Origin: Hymenobacter polaris | GTDB lineage: Bacteria; Bacteroidota; Bacteroidia; Cytophagales; Hymenobacteraceae | Assembly (NCBI RefSeq): GCF_012927305.1 | Contig: NZ_JABBGH010000002.1 | Location: 496,001-560,000, forward strand | Length of the DNA: 64,000 nucleotides | Direction of reading: 5' to 3' | Shown: in pieces, positions 29,061 to 37,977 of the stretch | Numbering within the stretch: position 1 is the first letter of the stretch | How the letters are laid out: every line of letters starts with the position of its first letter | Notes under the pieces: generated by a model | Told to the model about the DNA's origin: nothing | The model's database searches: none | Seen by the model: only the letters and a program-made list of their open reading frames with translations | Translations under genes and position numbers: made by a program

Positions 29061-29789
29061 TAATACGACCTTTTGGCCCTAGGGCATACCTAGCAGTTCG
29101 GCCCCCACAAGGCCGGATTTAGGACTGGCTACGTGGTAGTCTGACCAGAGCAACCGCAGCTTGTGGGTAAAGTAGCCAGTGGCTGCCAAGGGCGGGTAGG
29201 CTCGTCGCCGGCCGGTGGGAATTGCGCGATTGGTATGTGAGGGCCGCTCACAGCCAGGGGCCAGCTATTGCTTCTAATCCGGTGTCACTTTAGGCAACTT
29301 ACTATACCCTAGGCTATTGGGTTGGCGCTAGCGTGGCCCGCTACTATATGGCCGCTGCCAGTTGGTTTAGCTATATGTGCTGGCCAGCCAGATGCCTTAA
29401 CCCGCGTACGCGGTGGAAGCAGCCTATAACCCTACCGGGCGGTGCACACCGTTTAGTATCCCGTTGGTTTCTCGAACCAGCTAATCACCTGGCAAAGTTG
29501 AGGAAATTAAAAAAATATAGGATTATTGGTGTAGTGAATAAAAATTATAGTTTAAGTTATATAATATAGTGTTTATTAATTTTATAAATTATTAAAATTA
29601 TACAATAAGAGAAAATTAATTATAAAATTGTCTTATCCTTGCTGTATATGATTGATTAGGGTTTATATATTTGCTAAAAGAGAACATTATAGCACTCCTA
29701 GATAACTTGTATAATAGCTGTTTATAGCTAAAGTTTATATCAAATAAATTCCTCATTTGTTCTATTGATATTGTAATAATACCTGATTG
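29061..29789. other. 729-bp intergenic region, AT-rich toward the right
   Basis: 29061-29490 has mixed composition with two CCTAGG sites. 29490-29789 is strikingly AT-rich (runs such as TAAAAATTATAGTTTAAG). No coding composition or known RNA is evident, and a 78-codon open frame at 29333-29569 starts at a GTG and has no protein-like character. The AT-rich block probably carries the promoter and possibly regulatory sites for the LamG gene. Confidence 0.5.
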
Positions 29790-32700
29790 ATGCGTATGAA
29801 ATATCTCTTCTATCCAACAGCTATTTCAGCTAAAAGTGCCCGTCAGATTTTTTCAATTAATCCCGGTGCTGTGCAAAAACGTGTTGCCTGCGCGCTATGG
29901 GCATTTGGTGCTGGCTGGCTGCTGGCTGGCACCCCGGCCTTTGCCCAAACAGCGATAGTGCCAGTGGCCGTGACGGGCTACACGGATGATGTGGTAGCCA
30001 ATGGCAATAGCCTACCACTTACCAGCACCAGCAATGACTTTGACAACGCCTCCTACGTGCTGATGGAAAAAGGCTACTCACCGCTAATTCAGAACATTGG
30101 CACGGCTTCGGGGGGCTTGCCTACCGGGGGACTTATCACCAGCGCTACCGGTAGCGGGGCCACGTACCAACTAGCTAGCTACAGTGCCAACAACTCGTTG
30201 CGCGGTGGGGGTACCCTCACGCTGAGTACCCCGCAGGCTGCCACTACCCTGTACCTGCTGGCAGCTACCGGTTCGGGCAGCAGCAATATGGGCGTCACCG
30301 TCACCTTCACCGATAATACTACGCAGGTATTTAGCGCTGTTTCGGTGCCCGACTGGTACAATGGGAGTAACTACGCCATCCAGGGGCTAGGGCGCGTCAG
30401 CCGGGCCAGCAATGCGCTTATCGGCAACGATGCCTCTAACCCACGGCTCTACGAATTTTCGTTTGCGCTGAGCCCGGCTAATACTACCAAGTCTATCCAG
30501 AGCGTGACGACCACGCAGAATGGCGGCGTGCTCAACGTAATGGGCGTGTCGGTAGCCCCCACGGCCATCATTACCAGCATTAGCCCTGGCTCGGCCGGTG
30601 CGGGAGTGCCCGCTACCCTCACTGGCGTGGGGCTGGCGGGAGCTACTAGCCTAGTTATCAATGGTGCGCCAGCTACTATCCTTACCAATATGGGCACGGC
30701 CATCACATTCCGGGTGCCCGCCGGCGCCAGCGCCACGGGTACCAGCAGCGTAACTACCCCCAATAACACGGCTACCAGTACGGCCTTTACTTACCTGCCG
30801 GCCCCTGGCAACGCCCTGGCTTTCGACGGTGCCGATGACTACGTGAGTTTGCCTAGCGGCCTCAATACCGCCAATTTCACTTTTGAGGCGTGGATAAACT
30901 ACCAGGACAATGGGGGCTGGACGCGCATCTTCGACTTTGGTACCGGCACCACTTCCTGGATGATGCTGACGGCCAAGACGGCTTATGGGAACAACAGCGG
31001 CTACCTGGGCTTCGGGATTACGGCCAACCGCAACGCTGGCCCCGAAGTAAACATTTTGTCTACTACTCCCCTGGTGCCAGGGCGGTGGCAGCACGTAGCC
31101 GTTACGCTGGCTACCACGGCGGGCATCACCTCGGGCACGCTCTACCTCAATGGCCAGGTGGTGGGCACCAACTCCAACCTGGGCGTGAGCCCAGCCAGCC
31201 TGGGCACCCTAACCAACAGCTGGCTGGGCCGCTCGCAATACGGCCAGGACCCGTACCTAAAGGGCTCGCTCGACGAAGTGCGCATTTATAATGCAGCCCT
31301 GACACAAGCCCAGGTGCAGGCCGATATGGCCAGCACCGCCAGCGCCGCACCTGGCAGCCTGGCGGCCTACTACAGCTTCGACGAGGGCACGCCCGCCACG
31401 GCCAGCACCGGCGCCAACACCGCCCTCACGACCCTCTACAACATCGGCAACGGCGGCAACGGTACCCTCACCAACTTCAGCCTGGCTAGCGGCAACACCA
31501 CCAGCAACTGGGTGGAGAGCTACGCCCTGGTGGTGCCCACCGCGGCGGCGGCGACGGGCGCGGGCAGCAGCGGCTTCACGGCCAACTGGACGGCCCCGGC
31601 CCTAGGGTCGGTAGCCAGCTACTACGTAGATGTGGCCACCAACGCTACCTTCAGCGCCGGCCTGATAACGCGTAGCGTGGCGGCCCCGGCCACCAGCCTG
31701 GCCATTACGGGCCTGGCTCCCGGCACCACCTACTACTACCGCGTGCGCGCCGACAAAGCCAGCGTAACCGGCCAGGGCGCCTACTCGGCCACCATGGTGG
31801 CGCCTACCTGCGCCGCGCCGCTGGCCGTGGCCCAAAACGTGACGCTGACGCTCGATGCCAACGGGAATGCTACTCTAGGGCCCAGCGCCGCCAACAACGG
31901 CAGCACCGCCAACTGCGGCCTGGCCCCGGCCAGCGCCCTAAGCGTAAGCCGCACCACCTTTAGCTGCGCCGACCTGACGCCCACCGCCACCAACGCGGCC
32001 CTTACCTTCAGTAATCCTAACCAGTCCAACCAGTACGTGGACCTGGGCAGCAGCGCCACCATGCCCGTGGGCAACAGCGCCTATACCATTGAGGCCTGGG
32101 TGAAGCCCACCCAGATGGGCCAGTACGGCATTATTGGCTGGGGCAACTACGGCAACAACAACCAGGTGAACGCCCTGCGCCTCTCGCCCACCGGCCTGCG
32201 CAACTATTGGTGGAGCAACGACTTGGATGCCACCACCGCCGACCTGAGCGGCGCCTGGCACCACGTGGCCGCCAGCTACGACCCGGCCACCAACACGCGC
32301 TGCCTCTACCTCGACGGGGCGCTGGTGAGCACCGACCAGCCCAGCACCGCTACCCCGCACGCCGTGCCCAACGCCGACAACCTGCGCATCGGCTCCACCA
32401 ACTTCGGCGAGTTTTTCCCCGGCAGCATCGACGAGGTGCGGGTGTGGAGCGTGACCCGCACGGCCGCTCAAATTGCCGCCACCCGCAGCATGAGCATCCC
32501 TGGCAGCACCACCGGCCTGGTGGCCTACTACCGCCTAAATGAGAACGGCGGCACCACCGTGGCCGACGCCACCGGCACGGCCGCCAACGCCGGCACGCTG
32601 GTGGGCAGCCCCACCTGGACCGTGCCCGGCGCGCCCGTAGCCTACGGCCAGCCCGTGGCCCTGACCGTGACCGACAACCAGGGCAACACCAGCACCGCCC

Positions 32701-34160
32701 CGCTGGTAGTAACCGTGGTGGTGCCGGTGGGCACCACTGCCGTAGCCTGGAACGGCGCCGCCAGCACCGACTGGATGAATTGCCATAACTGGAGCTATGG
32801 CCTGGTGCCCTCGGCCAGCGTCAGCGTGACGCTGCCCGGCGGCCAAGCCCGCTACCCTAGCCTAACCACTGGCACCTACCCCGTTAGCAGCATCACCATT
32901 GCCGGTGGGGCCAGCCTGGCCTCGGCCAGCGGCGCCGAGCTGCAAGTGAATGGCGACTTGAACAACAGCGGCACCATAAGCTTGAGCGGGCCCGTCACCT
33001 TTGTGGGGGCGGCCGCTACCCAGGCCCTAGGGGGCAGCAGCGCCACTAGCTTCGGGGACCTGGCCGTGCGCAAAGCCAGCGGCACCGTGCAGCTCGGCCA
33101 GAGCGCTACCGTAACCAACAGCCTGACCCTGACCAGCGGCCTGCTCGACACCAAAGCCTACCAGCTGACGCTGGCGCCGGGCGCCACCATCAGCGAGACC
33201 GACGCCAGCTACGTGCTGGGCAGCGTGGCCGCCACCCGCACCCTGGCCCCCGGCAGCACCGAAAGCTTTGGCGGCCTGGGCCTGAGCCTGACGCCCGCCC
33301 TGGGCTCGACGGCGCCGGGCAGCACGCCGGTGGTGCGCACCACCGGTACGGCCCTGGCGGGCGTAGGCACCAGCCAGAGCATTTTGCGCTACTTCACCAT
33401 CACGCCCGCCAACAAAACCGGCCTCAACGTGAGTCTAGTGTTCAGCTACTTTGCCCACGAGCTAGCTACCAGCCCAGCTACCCCCGAAGCCAACCTAGCC
33501 CTCTTTAAATCGGAAACCGGGGCCAGCAACTCGTGGCTGAGCCAGAATCCGGCTACCCTGAACACCAGCGACAAAACCGTGACCAAGACGGGCATTACCA
33601 GCTTCAGCATCTGGACGCTGGCCAACTCGGCCACCCCCCTGCCGGTAGAGCTGGTGAGCTTTGCGGCTGCGGCGCAGGGCCCGGCCGCCGTGCGCCTCAC
33701 CTGGACCACGGCTTCGGAACTGCACAGCCGCGCGTTTGAGGTAGAGCGCAGCGCGGACGGCGTAACGTTTGCCAAAGTAGGCCAGGTAGCCGCCGCCGGT
33801 ACTAGCGCCACCACCCGCACCTACTCCCTGCTCGATGCCGCACTACCCGCCGGGGCTAGCAGGCTGCACTACCGCCTGCGCCAGGTAGATCAGGATGGCG
33901 CGGCCCACTATACGCCCGTGCGTACCGTGGCCCTAGGGGGCGCGGCCGGCCTGAGCCTCTACCCCAACCCCACGCCGGGCGCCGCCACGCTGAGCGGCGC
34001 GGCGGCCGGTGCCTTGGTGCAGGTGCTCGATGCCCTGGGCCGGGTGGTAGCCACCGCCACCGCCGATGCCAACGGCACGGCTACGCTGCCCGCCGGCCTG
34101 CCCGCTGGCGTGTACGTGGTGCGCGCCGGCGCCCAGCCTCTGCGCCTCACCGTGGAGTAA
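29790..34160 (+). CDS. Giant T9SS-secreted LamG/FN3 protein
   Basis: 1456 residues. The N-terminal signal ends in [10 protein letters not shown] after an unusually long 40-residue lead. An IPT/TIG-like domain ([20 protein letters not shown], about 265-330) precedes LamG 1 ([24 protein letters not shown]; about 338-500), a fibronectin III domain ([20 protein letters not shown]; about 587-668) and LamG 2 ([23 protein letters not shown]; about 733-917). A region typical of Bacteroidota surface proteins follows ([18 protein letters not shown], about 984). The end holds the PVELVSFAA block and a T9SS type A sorting domain ([24 protein letters not shown]). It is exported through the type IX system and anchored or released outside; a carbohydrate-binding adhesin or matrix protein is likely. 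A second ATG at 29796 is an equally possible start. Confidence 0.9.
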   Translation: MRMKYLFYPTAISAKSARQIFSINPGAVQKRVACALWAFGAGWLLAGTPAFAQTAIVPVAVTGYTDDVVANGNSLPLTSTSNDFDNASYVLMEKGYSPLIQNIGTASGGLPTGGLITSATGSGATYQLASYSANNSLRGGGTLTLSTPQAATTLYLLAATGSGSSNMGVTVTFTDNTTQVFSAVSVPDWYNGSNYAIQGLGRVSRASNALIGNDASNPRLYEFSFALSPANTTKSIQSVTTTQNGGVLNVMGVSVAPTAIITSISPGSAGAGVPATLTGVGLAGATSLVINGAPATILTNMGTAITFRVPAGASATGTSSVTTPNNTATSTAFTYLPAPGNALAFDGADDYVSLPSGLNTANFTFEAWINYQDNGGWTRIFDFGTGTTSWMMLTAKTAYGNNSGYLGFGITANRNAGPEVNILSTTPLVPGRWQHVAVTLATTAGITSGTLYLNGQVVGTNSNLGVSPASLGTLTNSWLGRSQYGQDPYLKGSLDEVRIYNAALTQAQVQADMASTASAAPGSLAAYYSFDEGTPATASTGANTALTTLYNIGNGGNGTLTNFSLASGNTTSNWVESYALVVPTAAAATGAGSSGFTANWTAPALGSVASYYVDVATNATFSAGLITRSVAAPATSLAITGLAPGTTYYYRVRADKASVTGQGAYSATMVAPTCAAPLAVAQNVTLTLDANGNATLGPSAANNGSTANCGLAPASALSVSRTTFSCADLTPTATNAALTFSNPNQSNQYVDLGSSATMPVGNSAYTIEAWVKPTQMGQYGIIGWGNYGNNNQVNALRLSPTGLRNYWWSNDLDATTADLSGAWHHVAASYDPATNTRCLYLDGALVSTDQPSTATPHAVPNADNLRIGSTNFGEFFPGSIDEVRVWSVTRTAAQIAATRSMSIPGSTTGLVAYYRLNENGGTTVADATGTAANAGTLVGSPTWTVPGAPVAYGQPVALTVTDNQGNTSTAPLVVTVVVPVGTTAVAWNGAASTDWMNCHNWSYGLVPSASVSVTLPGGQARYPSLTTGTYPVSSITIAGGASLASASGAELQVNGDLNNSGTISLSGPVTFVGAAATQALGGSSATSFGDLAVRKASGTVQLGQSATVTNSLTLTSGLLDTKAYQLTLAPGATISETDASYVLGSVAATRTLAPGSTESFGGLGLSLTPALGSTAPGSTPVVRTTGTALAGVGTSQSILRYFTITPANKTGLNVSLVFSYFAHELATSPATPEANLALFKSETGASNSWLSQNPATLNTSDKTVTKTGITSFSIWTLANSATPLPVELVSFAAAAQGPAAVRLTWTTASELHSRAFEVERSADGVTFAKVGQVAAAGTSATTRTYSLLDAALPAGASRLHYRLRQVDQDGAAHYTPVRTVALGGAAGLSLYPNPTPGAATLSGAAAGALVQVLDALGRVVATATADANGTATLPAGLPAGVYVVRAGAQPLRLTVE

Positions 34161-34187
34161 GGGTCGAGTAGAAAGGAGACGTTATTT

Positions 34188-34230
34188 AAAAGGCGGTTGT
34201 GCAGCGTGTAGCGAGGCATGACCGCCTTTT
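34188..34230. terminator. Short palindromic-repeat remnant acting as terminator
   Basis: AAAAGGCGGT (about 34189-34198) pairs with ACCGCCTTTT (34221-34230), followed by more T. The flanks match the ends of the CATGCTGAGC repeat family (GGCGGTCATG), and the internal part GTGCAGCGTGTAGCGAGGCA is degenerate. It lies between the convergent LamG and MATE genes. Confidence 0.7.
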
Positions 34231-34250
34231 TTGCTGCCCGTTGGCCAATG

Positions 34251-35681
34251 CTAAACCAGTTTTTCCTCCTGCGGCGTGGCGGCGGCCACCTGCGGGGCCA
34301 GTGGGTCGGCCAGGTCGCGGCCGTGCCAGTTGCCCTTCCAGTACCAGAGGCCCGCCACGGTCGAAATCAGCACGTTGGCCACCACAAACGACCACCAGAT
34401 GCCGCGGAAGCCCAGGGCCGTATGGTGCGAGAGGTACCAGGCCGCCGGAAACTGAAACACCCAGATGCCGGTGATAGTGAGCACCATGGCCGAGAGCGTG
34501 TTGCCCACTCCCCGAAACGCGCCCGATACCGTTTGCTGCACCCCCGTGAAGCACAGGCTGAGCGCCGCAATGCGCACAAACTCCACCGCCTGCTCGCTCA
34601 CCAGCGGGTCGCCCCGCAGAAAAAACGCCACCAGCGGCCGGGCCCCCAGCCAGATGAGGCCCCCTAGGGCCAGCAGCGTGGCAAAGCTGACGCCCAGCGC
34701 GTAGTTGGCCGTTTGCAGGGCCCTGGGCAGGTTGCGGGCGCCCACGTTTTGGGCCACCAGCGTAGAGCAGGCCAGCGAGATGCCCAACGCCGGAATAATA
34801 GCCAGCGCGATAATGCGCGAGCCGATGCCATACGTGGCCAGCACCGCCGTGCCGAAGCCCGCCGCCAGCGTCGTGAGCACCGACAGCCCCAGGGCCCGCG
34901 CCGACAAATCGACCGACGAGGGAGCGCCCAGCCGGAAGATGCGCGCCATCAGCGCCCAGTCGGGCCGGAAGCCCCGGAAGCTGAGCTGAATGCCCGAGCG
35001 CCCGCGCAGCAGCACCACCAGCCCGGCCACCACGCTTAGCACCTGCGTCACGAGGGTGGCCGCCGCCGAGCCCGCCACGCCCAGTGCCGACACCGGCCCG
35101 TAGCCATAAATAAAGAGCGGGTCGAGGGCGAAGTTTAGCCCTAGGGTCACCAGGTTGATGTAGAGCGGAATCTTGACCTCGCCCACGCCCCGCATGAGGG
35201 CCTGAAACATGAGGAAGCCAAAGTTGAACGTGAGCCCCCAGAACAGCACCTGCTGAAACTGGTTGGCCGGCTCGAAGATGTCGGGGCCGGCCCCCATCAG
35301 GTGCAGAATGGTGGGCGAGGCGAAGTGCGCGCCCACCGTGAGCAGTAGCGCCAGGCCGGTTTCGAGGGCCAGGGCCTGCGCCGCCACGTGGTTGACCATC
35401 TTGGTATGGCGGGCGCCAAAATTTTGAGCCACCAGCACCGAGCCGGCCACCGAAAACCCCGACCCCAGGGCAATGAGCAGGAAGTTGACCGGGAAGCTGA
35501 CGGCCACCGCCGCCACCGCCCGCGAGCCCAGCTGCCCCACCCAAAAGGCGTCGATGAGCTGGTAGCCGGTTTGCAGCACGTTGCCCAGCACAATGGGCCA
35601 GGCCAGCGCCAGCAGCGTTTGCAGAATGGGGCCCTGCGTGAGGTTGGGGCGGGCGCGGGCGGCGGTAGCGGACGGGTGCAT
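34251..35681 (-). CDS. MATE-family efflux transporter
   Basis: 476 residues in two homologous six-helix halves. Family-typical stretches are LTQGPILQTLLALAWPIVLG at the start, LIDAFWVGQLGSRAVAAVAV and FSVAGSVLVAQNFGARH in the first half, and TYGIGSRIIALAIIPALGIS, CSTLVAQNVGARNLPRAL and SGAFRGVGNTLSAMVLTITG in the second. This is the NorM/DinF-type H+ or Na+ antiporter fold that exports drugs or cationic compounds from the cytoplasm. The length is standard (about 450-480). The start at the ATG 35681 is followed by a proline-rich tail. It is monocistronic and convergent with the LamG gene. Confidence 0.95.
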   Translation of the reverse strand: MHPSATAARARPNLTQGPILQTLLALAWPIVLGNVLQTGYQLIDAFWVGQLGSRAVAAVAVSFPVNFLLIALGSGFSVAGSVLVAQNFGARHTKMVNHVAAQALALETGLALLLTVGAHFASPTILHLMGAGPDIFEPANQFQQVLFWGLTFNFGFLMFQALMRGVGEVKIPLYINLVTLGLNFALDPLFIYGYGPVSALGVAGSAAATLVTQVLSVVAGLVVLLRGRSGIQLSFRGFRPDWALMARIFRLGAPSSVDLSARALGLSVLTTLAAGFGTAVLATYGIGSRIIALAIIPALGISLACSTLVAQNVGARNLPRALQTANYALGVSFATLLALGGLIWLGARPLVAFFLRGDPLVSEQAVEFVRIAALSLCFTGVQQTVSGAFRGVGNTLSAMVLTITGIWVFQFPAAWYLSHHTALGFRGIWWSFVVANVLISTVAGLWYWKGNWHGRDLADPLAPQVAAATPQEEKLV

Positions 35682-35843
35682 AGGCTGGTAGTACGGACCG
35701 CGCCCGGCCGGGGCTGCCGGCCCGCGCGCGCGCCCACGGGCCCTCGGCCCCCGGCGCTCACCAGACGGCCGTTTTTTTGTGAATTGGCCCCCGTGGGTTA
35801 ACTGCCAGAAAACCTAGATTTGCGTGGCGCACTACAGCTTAGC

Positions 35844-35871
35844 TTGCCGGCTGGGAGCTAATAAAATTTTG
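35844..35871 (+). promoter_or_regulatory. Candidate Bacteroidota promoter
   Basis: TTG (35844-35846), 17 bp, then AAATTTTG (35864-35871) resembles the -33 TTG / -7 TANNTTTG pattern with one -7 mismatch. It lies about 90 bp before the FMN-binding protein start in an otherwise GC-rich region. Confidence 0.3.
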
Positions 35872-35962
35872 GCTTTCAAGGCGTAAGCGTGTAACGCGGG
35901 GGCTTTAGCAGCGCGTATAGCTGGGGGTTCATCCTTCTCACGTTCCTTTTCCCTTTTTCCCC

Positions 35963-36469
35963 ATGGCCGAGCAAGTTGCAGTTATCCACGACGTTCAAAA
36001 GCTCCTGGATAAAATTAAGGAAGTAAAATATACCACCCTCACTACCCTCGACGCGCAGGGCCACCTGCACGGCCGGCCCATGTATACCTGCGAGCCAGGC
36101 AACGACGGGGCGCTGTGGTTTTTCACGGAAAACGATGCCCAGAAAGTGAGCGAAATTAAAGCCAACCCGCAGGTAGGCCTCGGTTACAACGACATCGACA
36201 ACGCCACCTACGTGACCATTGCCGGCCGGGCCGAAGTGACGGAGGACAAAGCAAAAATCAAGGAGCTGTGGCGCGAGGATTTTCGCGGCTTCTTCCCCAA
36301 GGGCACCGACGATCCCACGATTGCCCTGCTGAAAGTGACGATTGAAAGCGGCGAATACTGGGACTCGCCCGGTAACATCTTCGTGCGCGCCTTTGCCTAC
36401 GCCAAGGCCGTGACCACCGGCGAGAAGCACCAGCCCACCCCCGACGAGCAAGCCAAAGTGCAGGCTTAG
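35963..36469 (+). CDS. Pyridoxamine 5'-phosphate oxidase-like FMN split-barrel (general stress) protein
   Basis: 168 residues, cytosolic. The FMN-binding split-barrel fold is shown by KYTTLTTLDAQGHLHGRPMY, GALWFFTENDAQKVSEI, NPQVGLGYNDIDNATYVTIA and GRAEVTEDKAKIKELW, which match the general-stress-protein 26 group of the pyridoxamine phosphate oxidase superfamily. These proteins bind FMN or FAD and are often induced by stress; an enzymatic role is unknown, and it is not PdxH (too short, no PLP-site ends). It is preceded by a candidate promoter and followed by a diverged palindromic repeat. Confidence 0.92.
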   Translation: MAEQVAVIHDVQKLLDKIKEVKYTTLTTLDAQGHLHGRPMYTCEPGNDGALWFFTENDAQKVSEIKANPQVGLGYNDIDNATYVTIAGRAEVTEDKAKIKELWREDFRGFFPKGTDDPTIALLKVTIESGEYWDSPGNIFVRAFAYAKAVTTGEKHQPTPDEQAKVQA

Positions 36470-36508
36470 GGCCAGCCAGGGTCCTAGGGCCCCCTGCCGC
36501 AAAAAAGC

Positions 36509-36604
36509 AAAAGCCCGTCCTGCTGTGCTAGCCGAAGCAACTCTACTGACCACCCTTAGGGGTGCGGTGAAGATGCTTCGGTTAGCGCAGCGAGACGGGC
36601 TTTT
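36509..36604. repeat. Diverged copy of the palindromic repeat family between convergent genes
   Basis: Outer arms AAAAGCCCGTC (36509-36519) and GACGGGCTTTT (36594-36604) are perfect. The inner arms retain the family core in degraded form (GCCGAAGCAACTCTACTG versus CGGTGAAGATGCTTCGGTTA). A T-run ends each strand. Likely a shared terminator of the FMN protein and SDR genes. Confidence 0.75.
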
Positions 36605-36678
36605 GAGGCGTTAAAACCCGCGCTTACTCCGCCCTCGGCCGTCGGCCAACTCGCTTGGCGGTGAAGCAAGAGGCGGAC

Positions 36679-37437
36679 CTATACCTGGGCTAGGCCACCG
36701 TCCACAAATAGCTCGGCGCCGGTGACGAAGCTGCTGTCGTCGGACGCCAGGAACACGACGGCCTTGGCAATCTCATCGGCGTCGCCCACGCGGCCTAGGG
36801 GTATTGCGCTCATCAGCTGGGCCTTAAATTGTGCCACTTGCTCGGGCGTGTCGAGGATGCCGTTGAGGCCGGGCGTTTCAATGGGGCCGGGGCTGATGGC
36901 GTTTACCCGAATGCGGCGCGCCTTGAGGTCGGCCGTGAGGGTGCGGGCCAGCGAGCGAATGGCGGCCTTGGTGGCGCTGTACACGCTGTTGGCTTCGAAG
37001 CCCTTGATGCCCACAATGGACGACATAAGGATGATGGCCGCGCCGTCGGGCAGCAAGGGCAGCGCCTTCTGCACCGTGAAGAATAGGCCCTTCACGTTGA
37101 TGTCGAACTGCCGGTCGTAGTGCGCCTCCGTCACGGCCTCCAGGGGCGCAAACTCAGCAATGCCCGCGTTGGCAAACACTACGTCGAGGCGGCCTTTTTG
37201 GGCCTTGATGGTGGCGATGGCCCGGTCTAGGTCGGCCAGGTTGCTAACGTCGCCCTGCAGGCCTATGGCTGAGCTGCCCAGCGCCTGCACTGCCGCATCC
37301 AGCTCGGCCTGCCGCCGCCCGGTGATAAATACAAACGCGCCTTCGGCCACGAAGCGCTGGGCCGTAGCCAGGCCGATGCCCGAGTTGCCGCCCGTGATGA
37401 GGGCTACCTTGCCGGCAAGTTTTTGAGAGGTTTCCAT
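36679..37437 (-). CDS. Short-chain dehydrogenase/reductase (SDR)
   Basis: 252 residues, classical SDR. The cofactor loop TGGNSGIG is at 15-22, followed by the NNAG-equivalent FANAG (about 89-92). The catalytic Ser lies in MSSIVG (about 139-140), and Tyr153 and Lys157 in YSATK. It ends in the usual DDSSFVTGAELFVDGG. It has Arg41/Arg42 after the second strand (ITGRR), which points to NADP(H). The alcohol or ketone substrate is unknown. It is divergently transcribed from an HxlR regulator over a 132-bp region with paired GTTAC-type sites, so the neighbour probably controls it, a common HxlR arrangement for redox enzymes. Confidence 0.93.
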   Translation of the reverse strand: METSQKLAGKVALITGGNSGIGLATAQRFVAEGAFVFITGRRQAELDAAVQALGSSAIGLQGDVSNLADLDRAIATIKAQKGRLDVVFANAGIAEFAPLEAVTEAHYDRQFDINVKGLFFTVQKALPLLPDGAAIILMSSIVGIKGFEANSVYSATKAAIRSLARTLTADLKARRIRVNAISPGPIETPGLNGILDTPEQVAQFKAQLMSAIPLGRVGDADEIAKAVVFLASDDSSFVTGAELFVDGGLAQV

Positions 37438-37475
37438 GTTAAAAAGTACTTAATTTGGATTGGTTTCGGCAAGGA

Positions 37476-37545
37476 ACTATCAATAGTTACCTATAGTTAC
37501 CAAAGCCAGCCAAGTTGCCGTACAAACTGGTTACCTGTTCGTAAC
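37476..37545. promoter_or_regulatory. Candidate HxlR operator sites between divergent genes
   Basis: The motif AGTTACC occurs twice in tandem (about 37485-37491 and 37495-37501), and an inverted pair GTTAC-N6-GTAAC lies at 37530-37545. These repeats fill the short shared promoter region of the SDR and HxlR genes. HxlR-family proteins bind short palindromes of this sort and commonly repress or activate the adjacent gene. The assignment rests on repetition and position. Confidence 0.45.
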
Positions 37546-37569
37546 TAACGCTACTTTTTTTCTACTGCT

Positions 37570-37914
37570 ATGCGCGACGCCGCCTTTTGCACCTCTGCCT
37601 GCTCTATGACCCGCGCTATGGGCGTGCTGGGCAGCAAGTGGAAGCTCATCATTATCGTGCACCTCACGCAGCAGCGTCGCTTCGGGCAGCTGGCGCAGCG
37701 CATCCCGCTTATTTCGCGCAAGGTGCTCACCGAGCAGCTGAAGGAGCTAGAGGAAGATGGCATTGTGCGGCGCGAGGCCTTTGCCGAGCTGCCGCCCCGC
37801 GTCGAATACTCGCTCACGCCGCACGGGCAGGCGCTGCTCCCCATTCTGGAGCAGCTCAGCGCTTGGCACTGCGCTACGCCGGCGGTAACCGCCGCCGAGT
37901 CAGCGCCAGGATAA
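37570..37914 (+). CDS. HxlR-family winged-helix transcriptional regulator
   Basis: 114 residues. The HxlR signature is complete: an early Cys-rich stretch (CTSACSMTRAMGVLG), SKWKLIIIVHL, RRFGQLAQRIPLISRKVLTE, LKELEEDGIVRREAFAELPP and RVEYSLTPHGQALLPILEQL. The N-terminal Cys residues (two before the winged helix) match the redox- or aldehyde-sensing Cys found in HypR/YodB/HxlR members. Those include Cys-based sensors of electrophiles and hypochlorite, so it may sense thiol stress and control the divergent SDR. The GH15 gene follows 63 bp downstream on the same strand, so read-through is possible. Confidence 0.93.
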   Translation: MRDAAFCTSACSMTRAMGVLGSKWKLIIIVHLTQQRRFGQLAQRIPLISRKVLTEQLKELEEDGIVRREAFAELPPRVEYSLTPHGQALLPILEQLSAWHCATPAVTAAESAPG

Positions 37915-37977
37915 CCCCAGCCGGCCGAATGGGGTACACCCTAGGGTAACTGCCCGGCTGCGGCCGGCATCTTCCTT

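Noticed and set aside
29466..29478. GGTTTCTCGAACC resembles the T-arm of a tRNA read on either strand.
   Set aside because: No acceptor, D or anticodon stems can be drawn around it and the arm/loop proportions are wrong, so it is not a tRNA.
29333..29569. 78-codon open frame before the LamG gene.
   Set aside because: GTG start, no protein-like composition, extends into AT-rich noncoding sequence and has no identifiable start context.
35690..35770. GC alternating stretch (CGCGCGCGC) upstream of MATE, possible Z-DNA.
   Set aside because: Short, ordinary for the base composition, and no functional context.
36679..37914. SDR plus HxlR considered as a toxin-antitoxin or antibiotic biosynthesis unit.
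   Set aside because: Both are ordinary SDR and HxlR proteins; divergent placement is the common regulator-target layout.
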